64,000 bases of DNA from Paenibacillus hexagrammi (GTDB lineage Bacteria > Bacillota > Bacilli > Paenibacillales > NBRC-103111): NCBI RefSeq assembly GCF_021513275.1, contig NZ_CP090978.1:4788501-4852500 (forward strand), given 5' to 3'. The notes under the pieces are model-generated. The model had not been told where the DNA came from, did not search any database, and saw only the letters and a list, made by a program, of their open reading frames with translations. Position numbers and translations under genes: made by a program. Below are positions 38,053 through 46,914 of this stretch, piece after piece (position 1 is the first letter of the stretch; each line of letters opens with the position of its first letter).

Positions 38053-38211
38053 ATGAATGAAGAAAATCAAAAGCCAGCTGAACAAGAACTGCAAGTCGAA
38101 AAACAAGAGGTTGAATTAGAGGATCTTAATCAAGAACTATCCGACAATGATATGCAGGACGTCAATGGGGGCTTTGGTCCACCTAGCAGAGATAAGAGAC
38201 GCGGAAGATAA
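38053..38211 (+). CDS. 52-residue peptide with double-glycine leader (candidate RiPP or signalling precursor)
   Basis: ATG follows GAGGTGATTAT, a good ribosome site. Upstream are an extended -10 (TGCTAAAAT, near 38010) and a weak -35. The peptide starts MNEENQKPAEQELQVEKQEV, is very acidic, and then shows ELSDNDMQDVNGG, which fits the double-glycine leader pattern (L-S-x-x-E/D-M/L-x-x-V-x-GG) cleaved by C39 peptidase transporters. The remaining 12-13 residues, FGPPSRDKRRGR, are strongly basic. A compact terminator overlaps the stop, so it is a single-gene transcript. No transporter, modification enzyme or immunity gene is adjacent. The role as bacteriocin, pheromone or RiPP is inference. Confidence 0.65.
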   Translation: MNEENQKPAEQELQVEKQEVELEDLNQELSDNDMQDVNGGFGPPSRDKRRGR

Positions 38212-38235
38212 GAAGAGGGCAGCCTCTTCTTTTTC
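38211..38235 (+). terminator. Terminator of the double-glycine peptide gene
   Basis: AGAAGAGG, GCAG, CCTCTTCT, then TTTTC. Confidence 0.9.
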
Positions 38236-38252
38236 TATGTACCGAAATAACC

Positions 38253-38286
38253 AAAAAAAAGAAAAAGCCTTGATTTACAAGGCTTT
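38253..38286 (-). terminator. Terminator of the hypothetical gene at 38275
   Basis: On the minus strand AAAGCCTTG, TAAAT, CAAGGCTTT, then TTCTTTTTTTT. It overlaps the last codons of the gene. Confidence 0.9.
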
Positions 38287-38646
38287 CCCGCTCTTAAGAT
38301 TTGACATATTATAATTGCTCTCGAACTGAATACTTACCGATAACAAGTCCTGCCGAATCGCAAAATCCATCGCAATCTCACCGTGTGTCCAGTTCCTCTT
38401 GTACTTCAGCGAGTCGATCGCCATCTGCCGAAATGTTTGGTAATGTACCTCCCCCAGTCCCTTGCCGCTAACTACTAATTGTCCCCCTTTACTCTCCAGT
38501 GGCAGATGCTTAATTCCGAACTTCCCAATCACATTATTTCGAATCTGAAACAGCACGGTTCCTGAAGTCAATTGCATGAATTCCTCTTTCATCTCTTTAA
38601 AAGCCACATCCATCTGTCTAGCTAATGGCATAAGTTCCAAGTTCAT
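38275..38646 (-). CDS. Hypothetical protein of 123 residues
   Basis: Start MNLELMPLARQMDVAFKEMK at 38646 after AAAAGGAGAGAAGTA; the open frame upstream to 38769 lacks a site. Predicted soluble, with segments GTVLFQIRNNVIGKFG and THGEIAMDFAIRQDLLSVSI that look like alternating strands and helices. I do not recognise a family. Confidence 0.6.
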   Translation of the reverse strand: MNLELMPLARQMDVAFKEMKEEFMQLTSGTVLFQIRNNVIGKFGIKHLPLESKGGQLVVSGKGLGEVHYQTFRQMAIDSLKYKRNWTHGEIAMDFAIRQDLLSVSIQFESNYNMSNLKSGKAL

Positions 38647-38826
38647 TACTTCTCTCCTTTTGTTATCATTTTTTGGAATAATTTGTATTTCCATGCCTAT
38701 AGACCCATTATACTCAGTGAATTCACAAATTTCAACAATTTGTTTACAAAATTTCGAATTTTTTATCAAAATTCATCAACTGGTAAGCAAATAGACCTAA
38801 ATCACTATATATGTGATCTAGGTCTA

Positions 38827-39051
38827 TCAGGGATTTTTAAATTGTAAAAAAGAATCCTTCTGCATCTGAAGCAGCTTGGGAATAGGAATTTGGGTATGCG
38901 TGTGCACGTCTAACAGCGTACTGCGCGGGTTTTTGGCAATATATTCACGGACAGTCCGGTACAGCTCGGCCTCTTCCTTGCGACAATCTTCACAATAAGC
39001 TCCATGGTTATGCAGATATAGCTTCCCGCAACGCTTACAGTTATTAAGCAC
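38827..39051 (-). CDS. Small zinc-ribbon protein resembling YvyF (TIGR03826-like)
   Basis: 74 residues from a GTG at 39051 that lies nine bases after GGAGG; an ATG at 39060 overlaps that site. N-terminal zinc ribbon: NNCKRCGKLY then YCEDCRKEE (two Cys-x-x-Cys pairs). A short helical domain VREYIAKNPRSTLLDV follows, as in the flagellar-operon protein YvyF. No flagellar gene adjoins, so the assignment is by domain pattern only. Confidence 0.6.
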   Translation of the reverse strand: MLNNCKRCGKLYLHNHGAYCEDCRKEEAELYRTVREYIAKNPRSTLLDVHTHTQIPIPKLLQMQKDSFLQFKNP

Positions 39052-39244
39052 TATGGGCATCCTCCGTCTTTGCTTCTTAGTACCTCTATTATAGGACACT
39101 CCCTCTCAAAGAGCCAACTTCTCTGTAAAATTTTGCTCATTTATGTCGGATTATTGTAGAATGTTTGCCGATACAATGATATAATTTCAAGCATAACACC
39201 TAGATCCTGCATACATGTATATATTTGACAGAGGAGTCGGTAGA

Positions 39245-40504
39245 ATGAAATCATTATCATCACTGTCCTTTAGAAAGAAACTGCAGATCGGTTGTTATAC
39301 AATAATCGGTCTAAATGTTATCTCTCTCCTAGTTCTTACAATTGTACCTGATTGGAACCGCTTACTTGGAATCATATTCCTGGTTCTGATGGCCGTTGGC
39401 AGCTACCCCTTTATCCGCTTATTTGAGAAACAATTAACGGAGCCGGTGGCAGAACTGTCTCGAATCGCACTCAACATTTCCAAGGGCGACTTCTCTCAAA
39501 AGGTACAAGTCACTTCAGACGACACGCTCGGACAGCTCGGACAATCCTTCAATAAAATGATCGATAAGCTGAGGGACATCCTGCAAGAAACGAATACCAT
39601 CACCAAACAGGTATTTACTTCCAGCAGAGATATTTATATGAAGAATGAAAATTTCCGCACCGTCTTGGAACAGGTAAGTATATCGGCTCATGAGCTTGCT
39701 TCCGGTGCAGGACAAATCTCTGAAGAGGTATCCAGTGCATCCATGACGGCTAAGGATATTGAAAGTAAGATCCAGGTCTATGCCGATTCTGCCGGCGAAA
39801 TGAAACAACGATCGGATCAAATGATGACCCTGGTTGATAAAGGACGTAACTCTGTTGACAGCCAAGGCACGGGAATGAAGCGTAACGTCGAGGTAACCAA
39901 GCAGGTATCCGAAACGATCGACATGCTGGCTAAGCAAGCTGCCGGTATCGGCAATGTAACAAGATCCATCTCCGAGATCGCAGAACAGACCAACCTGCTC
40001 TCTCTGAACGCCTCCATTGAAGCGGCTCGTGCCGGTGAACACGGCAAAGGCTTCGCTGTCGTCGCCCAGCAGGTCAGAAAGCTCGCCGAGGAGTCGACTT
40101 CGCTCACGCGTGAGGTGTTCGGCTTCGTCAAGAGCATCGAACAAGGTATTCAAGAAGCTATTCGCAGTATTCAAATCAACGAAGATGTCGTGAAAAAGCA
40201 AACCGTACTTATTGACCAGACGGAAAAAGTGTTTGCCGAAATCGTCGGCAGCGTCGGCTTTATCTCGGAAGAGATCACCCGCCTTGCTGATGAGAGCGCC
40301 AATATGCTAAGCAATTCTCAAATTATTGCAGCGTCCATGGAGAACATATCCGCCATCACCCAGGAGTCAGCTGCTGGAACGGAAGAAGTCTCCGCTTCCA
40401 TGAACGAGCAAATTGCTACGGTTCAGGATATCGTCAAGCAGGCCGAAGATATGACTCGCGTGGTCACCCAGCTGCAGCAGACAATACAAATCTTCAAAAT
40501 CTAA
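39245..40504 (+). CDS. Methyl-accepting chemotaxis protein without external sensor domain
   Basis: 419 residues. Two membrane spans lie close together (about residues 15-60), so there is almost no extracytoplasmic domain. A HAMP linker ([18 protein letters not shown]) and a long coiled-coil signalling domain follow. The conserved hairpin tip is [20 protein letters not shown] with [21 protein letters not shown] at 39245 follows AGAGGAG. It probably senses internal or membrane cues, or signals through partners. Confidence 0.9.
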   Translation: MKSLSSLSFRKKLQIGCYTIIGLNVISLLVLTIVPDWNRLLGIIFLVLMAVGSYPFIRLFEKQLTEPVAELSRIALNISKGDFSQKVQVTSDDTLGQLGQSFNKMIDKLRDILQETNTITKQVFTSSRDIYMKNENFRTVLEQVSISAHELASGAGQISEEVSSASMTAKDIESKIQVYADSAGEMKQRSDQMMTLVDKGRNSVDSQGTGMKRNVEVTKQVSETIDMLAKQAAGIGNVTRSISEIAEQTNLLSLNASIEAARAGEHGKGFAVVAQQVRKLAEESTSLTREVFGFVKSIEQGIQEAIRSIQINEDVVKKQTVLIDQTEKVFAEIVGSVGFISEEITRLADESANMLSNSQIIAASMENISAITQESAAGTEEVSASMNEQIATVQDIVKQAEDMTRVVTQLQQTIQIFKI

Positions 40505-40516
40505 AGTAAGAGAAAT

Positions 40517-40555
40517 AGAGAGCAAGGCAGATTTTATGCCATGCTCTCTTTTTTG
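40517..40555 (+). terminator. Terminator of the chemotaxis receptor gene
   Basis: AGAGAGCAAGGCA pairs with TGCCATGCTCTCT, then TTTTT. Confidence 0.9.
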
Positions 40556-40613
40556 TTGATAACGTAGTCCACTCCGAGCTTCAGTAGCTTTTCTCCAAGC
40601 GCCCGCTACGCTT
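40553..40613. repeat. Dispersed palindromic element, copy 4 (internally deleted)
   Basis: TTGATAACGTAG, CCACTCCGAGCTTCAGTAG, CTTTTCTCCAAGCG and CCGCTACGCTTGCTCC. The left arm is joined directly to part of the right arm; the middle of the full element is missing. It starts right after the receptor terminator and runs into the end of pepF, supplying its stop codon. Confidence 0.65.
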
Positions 40614-42408
40614 GCTCCGCAGTCAGCTTCATAAACTGTTCTACATCGGCAATGGCCATATCGACGGCCTTTTGCCAGAAATCAGGCTGCGTCAGGTCTA
40701 CACCTAGGTGCTTTTGCGCAAACTCTTCCACCGTCATACTGCCCGTATCCCGGAGCAATTCCACATACTTGTCTTCAAAAGCAGGACCTTCTTCAACGGC
40801 TCTTGCATAAATACCCGCGCTAAACATGTACCCGAATGTGTACGGGAAATTGTAAAAAGGCACATCCGTCGCGTAGAAATGCAGCTTCGAGGCCCAAAAA
40901 TGAGGATGATAGCTGCTCAGCGCATCCTGAAACGCCTCTTTCTGCGCACTTAGCATCAACTCATTTAACCGTTCTACACTAACAAGTCCTTTACTGCGCT
41001 CCGCATAGAAGTTGGTCTCAAAAATAAACCGGGCATGGATGTTCATGAAGAAGGCAATCGAACGCTGAATTTTATCCTCGAGCAGAGTAATGCGCTCCTG
41101 ATCGGAAGTCGCGCCTTTTACCGCCGCGTCGGCGACAATCATTTCTGCAAAGGTAGAGGCTGTTTCGGCCACGTTCATTGCATACTCTTGAGCTAGTGCC
41201 GGCATATCGTTCATAACATGCTGGTGGTAGCCGTGTCCAAGCTCGTGCGCAAGTGTGGAGACGTTGTTGGCCGTCCCCCCGTAGGTCATGAAAATGCGCG
41301 TTTCTCCCGCAACTGGGAAGGAAGTACAGAATCCTCCGGGGCGCTTGCCTGGTCGATCTTCCGCCTCGATCCATCTCTTTTCAAAGGCTTGCGCAGAGAA
41401 CGCTGCCATCTTAGGACTGAATCGTTCAAACTGCTCAATGATCAGCTTCGCGCCTTCGTCATAGCTGATTGTCTTAGCGGAATCGCCGAGCGGAGCATCG
41501 ACATCTGCCCATGCCAGCTTGGGAACACCCATCAACTGGGCTTTTCTATTCAAGTAATCAACAAAGATGTGCTTGCTGCGGTCAATCGTATCCCACATGG
41601 CATTTAGCGTCTGTTCCTGCATGCGGTTGATCGCAAGCGGTTCTTTATGGATGGAATTCCAGCCACGATGCTTATACACTTGCAAACGAAATCCAGCTAA
41701 GTGATTGAGTGCTTCAGCGCAATAGTCGGCCTTATCCGCCCATGCTTGCTCCCACTGATCAAACAACCGCAGACGTTCTTCGCGATTTTCGGTGTGCAGC
41801 TTGTTAAAGGCCTGTCCTGCCGAGAGTTCCAGCTTCTGTCCATTCTCCTCAACCGTCATTCGGAACTGGCCGACTGTTGTGTCATACAAATCGCTCCAGC
41901 CGTGATACCCATCTACGGACAAATCATTAATTAACGCTTCCAGTTCAGGAGACAGCTTCTCTTTTGCCAGCAAGCGGCGTTCATTCAATGGAAACGCAAT
42001 CGAAGTAAATGGCTCCTGATGAAGCAGCTCATGCCAAACTTGATCGGGAATTCCCGTAAGGATCTGGTCGAACAACGTCAGGGAGGATAAATATTCGGCA
42101 TAGAGGCTCTTTACCTGCCCGCTTAATACAGCAGCCTTCTTATCTGCCTGATTATCGGCCAGCAAACAGCCTACGAATGACTCCGCCTCATGGACATTTT
42201 TTAGAATCGTTTGCAAAAGTTTAACAAGCTCAGCGAGACCATCCGTATCGGACGCTTGCTGCGGGGAAACGGCTGCTCGCACTTGATTTTGAAATGATGA
42301 TATTGAGCTCTTCAGTTCCTGCAAAAAGGCGGAAAACTCGGCAGATTCGCTGCCTCCCGGGAAGAATGTATCCAGATTCCATGTTTGATTTAAAGGTGTT
42401 TGCAGCAC
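40606..42408 (-). CDS. pepF: M3-family oligoendopeptidase (PepF-like)
   Basis: 600-residue cytosolic zinc metallopeptidase that cleaves oligopeptides. The zinc motif HELGH is in STLAHELGHGYHQHVM, about residue 380, with the third ligand Glu in NVAETASTFAEM. A GTG start at 42408 follows CAGGTGAT. The last codons and the stop fall in a dispersed repeat, so the extreme C terminus has probably been altered by its arrival. Confidence 0.9.
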   Translation of the reverse strand: MLQTPLNQTWNLDTFFPGGSESAEFSAFLQELKSSISSFQNQVRAAVSPQQASDTDGLAELVKLLQTILKNVHEAESFVGCLLADNQADKKAAVLSGQVKSLYAEYLSSLTLFDQILTGIPDQVWHELLHQEPFTSIAFPLNERRLLAKEKLSPELEALINDLSVDGYHGWSDLYDTTVGQFRMTVEENGQKLELSAGQAFNKLHTENREERLRLFDQWEQAWADKADYCAEALNHLAGFRLQVYKHRGWNSIHKEPLAINRMQEQTLNAMWDTIDRSKHIFVDYLNRKAQLMGVPKLAWADVDAPLGDSAKTISYDEGAKLIIEQFERFSPKMAAFSAQAFEKRWIEAEDRPGKRPGGFCTSFPVAGETRIFMTYGGTANNVSTLAHELGHGYHQHVMNDMPALAQEYAMNVAETASTFAEMIVADAAVKGATSDQERITLLEDKIQRSIAFFMNIHARFIFETNFYAERSKGLVSVERLNELMLSAQKEAFQDALSSYHPHFWASKLHFYATDVPFYNFPYTFGYMFSAGIYARAVEEGPAFEDKYVELLRDTGSMTVEEFAQKHLGVDLTQPDFWQKAVDMAIADVEQFMKLTAEQA

Positions 42409-42556
42409 AACAGATCACCTGTCCTTTCCTTATCTTCATTAAAACATACTCGCGGGTCAATTTCCAAATTCCTGAAGGGTCATTGCTTCCAAGTAAAAAT
42501 TGTGTTATCAATTAAAGTATTGAACGGTATGTTTGAAGAGAAAGGTGAAGATTGCT

Positions 42557-42724
42557 ATGAAACCGTTACAAATTTCTCCAGAGACCGCACAGAAGCTGGC
42601 TGAGCAGCTCAAGGTCCCTCTCGAGCATCTCATGCATATGCCTCAACATATTTTACTTCAAAAGCTTGCGGAGCTTGCCAAGAATCTCCCCTCCGACAGC
42701 GACAACGGTCAGAAACCGGAGTAG
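42557..42724 (+). CDS. yycC: YycC-family small protein
   Basis: 55 residues, MKPLQISPETAQKLAEQLKV with LEHLMHMPQHILLQKLAEL, close to YycC of Bacillus. It starts at 42557 after AAAGGTGAAGATTGCT. Function unknown in the family. Three bases separate it from the next gene. Confidence 0.8.
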   Translation: MKPLQISPETAQKLAEQLKVPLEHLMHMPQHILLQKLAELAKNLPSDSDNGQKPE

Positions 42725-42727
42725 ACC

Positions 42728-42964
42728 TTGATTCCATTCGCAAACACATGGCCTTATGACATCATCATGAAGGATATTTATGTAGCGGAATGTCCATTTT
42801 GTCATAGCCCGAATGTGCTGCTGCCGCTCAGAATCCACGAACTAGAATCGATCCATGAAGGTAAGAAAAAGCTGCTTGTATTCCCCTGCTGTCACAATAA
42901 AGTGACGGTTATTGATACGGACCGCGATTACTTATTGACGGACCAGGCGTTACGAAACAGGTAG
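42728..42964 (+). CDS. Hypothetical protein with Cys pairs
   Basis: 78 residues with a TTG start six bases after CGGAG. The segment AECPFCHSP, together with FPCCHNK, gives two Cys pairs 35 residues apart, a possible zinc site. It is coupled to yycC upstream and lies 36 bases before the diguanylate cyclase gene. I do not recognise the family. Confidence 0.6.
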   Translation: MIPFANTWPYDIIMKDIYVAECPFCHSPNVLLPLRIHELESIHEGKKKLLVFPCCHNKVTVIDTDRDYLLTDQALRNR

Positions 42965-43000
42965 TCGCAGCTTCCGGGCTTAAGGAGTCGAATAGCCCTT

Positions 43001-44110
43001 ATGAATGAATACTTGATCCCTCTAACTAGCGCTTGCACCTTAGTCACTCTGAATTACATCGCCATGAAAATTCGCAGCAGGATGATTATCGAATCCTACG
43101 AAGAATGGCTTGCACCACTGTTTACCGGCATAGCGAGCATCATGATGATGCTCGAGCCGCTGCCGGAGCCTCTGGGACTCGTCGACCTGCGTTCCTTGCC
43201 CATATTTATGGCGGGACTGCGCTACGGACCATTAGCTGCGGTACTGTCCACTCTGCTGCCCGGTTGTTATGGCATACTTGCACACGAAGATCAACCGTAT
43301 ATGATGGTAGTTCAAGAATTACTTTCCCCTGCGCTGCTTTCTTCCTTGTTCTACAACCGCTCATATCGAAGCGCTTTCATGGATATCCCTATTCGTCACA
43401 GTCTGCAATTATGTATCCTTGTCTTTTTCATTCGGCTTCTTACCCAGTTCTATCATCATCCGATTCTTACGTGGGGTTATGCTCTAAATCAGTTATTCAT
43501 GCTGCTGACAACCATCGTTACCTTCATCATCTTGGTCGTGATGGTTAATGATGAGAACAGGAGCTGGCGTCTGCAGCGCCAATTAGAGCTACAAGCCAAT
43601 CAAGACGGCTTGACCCGGCTGCCAAACCTGCGCAGCTTCATGACGATCGCTAAGAAAACGCTTACTAAGCGGGCCATTTCCATCTTTATGATTGATATCG
43701 ACCACTTCAAACAGTTCAACGATCAATTCGGTCACCTGGATGGGGATCAGCTGCTGCGGGATATGGCATCCATTTTGCGGAATTCCATTCAAGAACAGGA
43801 TTATATAGCCCGATACGGAGGAGAAGAATTTATTCTCTTAAGCACAGAGACTTCCCCTGCGGTACTCGAGCATTATGCGAACCATCTTTGCCGCACGGTA
43901 GCCCACTACTTTTCTGAGACAAGCACTCTGTCTATCAAGCCGATTACCATCTCGATTGGCATATCCACAGCACGGGACCTCCATGATGATCTGCAGCGTA
44001 TTGTAGGTGAAGCCGATCAGGCTCTTTACCTATCCAAGAAAACAGGAAAAAACCGCTATACCCTCATGGATTCCGCCAAGCAGCAGCAAGCACAAAAAAA
44101 CGCTTATTGA
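43001..44110 (+). CDS. Membrane-bound diguanylate cyclase (GGDEF)
   Basis: 369 residues. The N-terminal half has five or six membrane spans resembling the 5TM-5TMR_LYT sensor module. The C-terminal GGDEF domain has the active-site loop RYGGEEF near residue 270 and FMIDIDHFKQFNDQFGH for Mg2+ and GTP binding. It should make cyclic-di-GMP. The inhibitory I-site RxxD is not obvious ahead of GGEEF (QEQDYIARYGGEEF). It probably closes a small operon with yycC. Confidence 0.92.
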   Translation: MNEYLIPLTSACTLVTLNYIAMKIRSRMIIESYEEWLAPLFTGIASIMMMLEPLPEPLGLVDLRSLPIFMAGLRYGPLAAVLSTLLPGCYGILAHEDQPYMMVVQELLSPALLSSLFYNRSYRSAFMDIPIRHSLQLCILVFFIRLLTQFYHHPILTWGYALNQLFMLLTTIVTFIILVVMVNDENRSWRLQRQLELQANQDGLTRLPNLRSFMTIAKKTLTKRAISIFMIDIDHFKQFNDQFGHLDGDQLLRDMASILRNSIQEQDYIARYGGEEFILLSTETSPAVLEHYANHLCRTVAHYFSETSTLSIKPITISIGISTARDLHDDLQRIVGEADQALYLSKKTGKNRYTLMDSAKQQQAQKNAY

Positions 44111-44152
44111 TTTCGGATGCATTCGATTGCATCCAAGTCGATAAGCGTTTTT
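44097..44152 (+). terminator. Terminator of the diguanylate cyclase gene
   Basis: AAAACGCTTAT pairs with ATAAGCGTTTTT, with an inner hairpin GGATGCATTCGATTGCATCC. It overlaps the stop codon. Confidence 0.85.
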
Positions 44153-44194
44153 ATTTGGGGCCTTGCAGCACAATAAGTGCCCTTATTCTTAATC

Positions 44195-44893
44195 TTATGC
44201 ATGTTTCATCTCTTCAGGCAGCACCATGCGTCTGGCCAGCATATCTTCACGAGTAGCCATCCACTGCTCACGGCTTGCCCGGATCATGCCTGCGTCCATA
44301 ATCTTACGGTCGTTAATAATACGCGAGAACCATTTGACCGCTTCATTGTAGCTGCTCAATCTTCGATTCAGCTCACCCATCAAATACATGAGTTTGGCAT
44401 TATTCAGATCCAAGCCTTCTGACTCGTACACATTCACATATGCATCCAGTGCAAAAGCAAGGAACCTATTCTCCTGCTCGGTATCCTCCTGATAGCGGTA
44501 CAACCACGCGATATGGTGCAAAAGACCTGCAACCACTCTTGGCTTCTCATCCTTGATCTGCGCGCTTAGCAAGGCGAGCTTATAGCTGAGCATGGCGTCT
44601 TCCGAAGTACGCTCCCCATTAAAGCTCCGCATGGTCCAGTTCTTCGCCACTCGTTCGTGGAACGCTTCCTTCTGTGCTGGATTCCATTTATCAGAAAAAT
44701 TCTCGGTATGCGCATATCCGCAGAACGGGCAAATTCTTACCACATAAAAGTCAGGATTCAAGTCTTTATAGTGCACACAAAAATCAGTATCCGTCTTCTT
44801 CGCCTTCTTGAAGCTTGGGCGCACCTTGGAAGTCTGAAAGGAATTGCTGCAGTAAGTGCAAGTTACACTGATTTCATAGAGTGGCTCAACCAT
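44195..44893 (-). CDS. DUF2225 family protein
   Basis: 232 residues. The N terminus has two zinc-knuckle-like Cys pairs (CTYCSNSF and CPFCGYAH, about 37 residues apart) typical of DUF2225. An all-helical, TPR-like C-terminal region follows. Function unknown; the family occurs widely in Bacilli. It starts MVEPLYEISVTCTYC. Confidence 0.85.
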   Translation of the reverse strand: MVEPLYEISVTCTYCSNSFQTSKVRPSFKKAKKTDTDFCVHYKDLNPDFYVVRICPFCGYAHTENFSDKWNPAQKEAFHERVAKNWTMRSFNGERTSEDAMLSYKLALLSAQIKDEKPRVVAGLLHHIAWLYRYQEDTEQENRFLAFALDAYVNVYESEGLDLNNAKLMYLMGELNRRLSSYNEAVKWFSRIINDRKIMDAGMIRASREQWMATREDMLARRMVLPEEMKHA

Positions 44894-44940
44894 AATTCTC
44901 CCGTCCTTCTAAACGTTGTTAATCCTTATAAGTAAGCGAT

Positions 44941-45333
44941 TCAGTCCGAATCCGATGTATTGATAAAATGATAAGCCGGCCCTTGCAGCCGTTCTAATAA
45001 AAAATCCTTAAGATCCTGAGGCATCCCAATGTCATTCATTGCCGCTGACATACAGCCCAGCCATGCATCCGCCCGCTCCTTGGTTACAGGAAAAGGCAAG
45101 TGCCTGGCCTGCATCATCGGATGTCCGTATTGATCGGAATAGAGCGAAGGCCCTCCGAAAAATTGACTCAAAAATAAATACTGCTTCTCCATGACCGGAT
45201 GAATATCCGATGGGAACAATGGCGCGAGCAGCGGGTGCTGCTGCACTCGAGGATAAAAGGCTTCCACAAGCATGCGTACCGTCCTCGCGCCTCCCATGAT
45301 GTCATATATGGTTTCTCTTTTGTCCTCTGTCAT
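44941..45333 (-). CDS. yjbI: Group II truncated haemoglobin (YjbI-like)
   Basis: 130 residues with a 2-over-2 globin fold. The heme-contact region includes ARHLPFPVT with the proximal His, and the G8 Trp is in ADAWLGCM. Such proteins bind oxygen or detoxify peroxide and nitric oxide. In Bacillus YjbI is linked to the SpxH redox pathway. A small membrane-peptide gene ends three bases upstream and probably shares its mRNA. Confidence 0.9.
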   Translation of the reverse strand: MTEDKRETIYDIMGGARTVRMLVEAFYPRVQQHPLLAPLFPSDIHPVMEKQYLFLSQFFGGPSLYSDQYGHPMMQARHLPFPVTKERADAWLGCMSAAMNDIGMPQDLKDFLLERLQGPAYHFINTSDSD

Positions 45334-45336
45334 GAT

Positions 45337-45435
45337 CTAGTAGCTCTCCCAATCCTCATCCGCAGCAGTCATTAATGTCTCTTTAATAACAAACACAAAA
45401 GCACATACGACGATTCCGGCAATAACACCTGTCAT
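45337..45435 (-). CDS. 32-residue single-span membrane peptide
   Basis: ATG at 45435 is preceded by GGGAGTGATCCAT. The sequence MTGVIAGIVVCAFVFVIKET is a membrane span followed by an acidic tail (AADEDWESY). It is coupled to the truncated haemoglobin gene. It was found by reading the strand and has no known family. Confidence 0.5.
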   Translation of the reverse strand: MTGVIAGIVVCAFVFVIKETLMTAADEDWESY

Positions 45436-45627
45436 ATGGATCACTCCCGCGGACTATGATATAAGACTTTACGCATGAACTGCGTCAATTGACTTAGTGC
45501 TATTTTACCATAAACCCTAATAAATTTCAGTACCAAAGTCCAAGATTTATCGGGCGGAATGTATGTCCATCCCGACTCATATAATTCACTGTAAACTTAA
45601 GGCGGATTCCCAAGGAGATGCGTCCCT

Positions 45628-46868
45628 ATGCAAAAAAAGAATCTTACAGCGGCATTTTTCATCGCATTCACAATCATTGCGATTTGCATATGCTTGCTCG
45701 TATTCCCCAAGGAGGGCCTCGATGCCGCTTTGCGCGGGGTTGCCATCTGGTGGGACGTGCTCTTCCCAGCACTGTTCCCGTTCTTCGTCATATCCGAAGT
45801 CCTGCTTGGCTTCGGAATCGTACATTTTTCGGGACGCTGCTCGATCCGATGATGCGGCCTGTTTTTCGAATTCCCGGTATCGGCGGATTCGTCATGGCCA
45901 TGGGCTTCGCGTCCGGGTACCCGATCGGGGCCAAGTTGACCTCCCAGCTCTGGGACCAGAAGCTGGTAAATCGTGAGGAAGGCGAGCGGCTGGTCGCCTT
46001 TACAACGAGCTCGGACCCGATTTTTCTCATCGGGGCGGTGTCGGTTGGATTTTTTCCACGATGTGAGTCTGGCCGTCATCCTGGCGGCCGCACATTACGG
46101 CGGATCCGTACTCATTGGCATCCTGATGCGCTTTCACGGCAAGAAGAGCGCGCCTCCTCCAAGTCCACCTCCCACCGCGGAAGGAACAATCTGGACCAGA
46201 GCCTTCCGCGCTATGCACGCAGCCAGATTGCAGGACGGCAGACCGATCGGGCTGTTGCTTAGTCAAGCCATTGTGCAATCGCTGGGTTTAATGTTTGTCG
46301 TCGGGGGCCTTGTGGTGTTCTTCTCCGTTGTCCTGGAAGTATTGACAGCCGCTCAGGTCATGAATGCGATGTATGTCCTGGTCCGTACTCTGCTAACTAC
46401 CTTTGGACTTCCTAATGAGCTATCGCGTGCGGTCATGAACGGATTATTCGAAGTAACACTCGGCGCCAAAGCAGCAGGCACCGCTGCAGCCAGCCTGGCG
46501 CTTTCCAGCAAAGTCGCCATCGCAGCTTTTATCTTGTCATGGGCCGGATTATCGGTGCATGCCCAGATTGTTAGTCTGCTGAGCCATACCAACCTGCGCT
46601 ACTGGCCGTTCTTAACAGCCAGATTCATCCATGGCCTGCTCTCCGCTGCTATTGTGCTCGTTATTTGGGAGCCTATGCAGCAGTTCCGCGGGCAGTCAGC
46701 CGTCTTTTTGCCGGAGTATCAGGCGGCCTCCCCCTCTCCAGCTTTATGAAGCTAGCGTTTCCATTGAGCGGAGGGCTCTTCCTTTCCGTATTTGCAGTCA
46801 TCGTGCTTCTGTTTGTCGCATACTCCTTTCTTAAACTGATGTATGAAAAGGTGGGTGGATCAAGATAA
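45628..46868 (+). CDS. ylbJ: Sporulation integral membrane protein YlbJ (three frameshifts)
   Basis: Nucleoside-transporter-like membrane protein needed for spore cortex formation. About 412 residues can be assembled from four frames. The N-terminal part (LFPALFPFFVISEVLLGFG) breaks at a T5 run near 45826-45830, where one T is missing before FGTLLDPMMRP. The second break is a T6 run near 46035-46055 (one T too many before FHDVSLAVIL). The third is near 46672 (one C missing before YAAVPRAVSRL). All rejoin into the normal YlbJ order. Three indels in one gene point to sequence error. Confidence 0.8.
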
Positions 46869-46914
46869 TATGGATAATCAGGAAAATTCAAACAAAGGAA
46901 GAGGACATCAAGAT

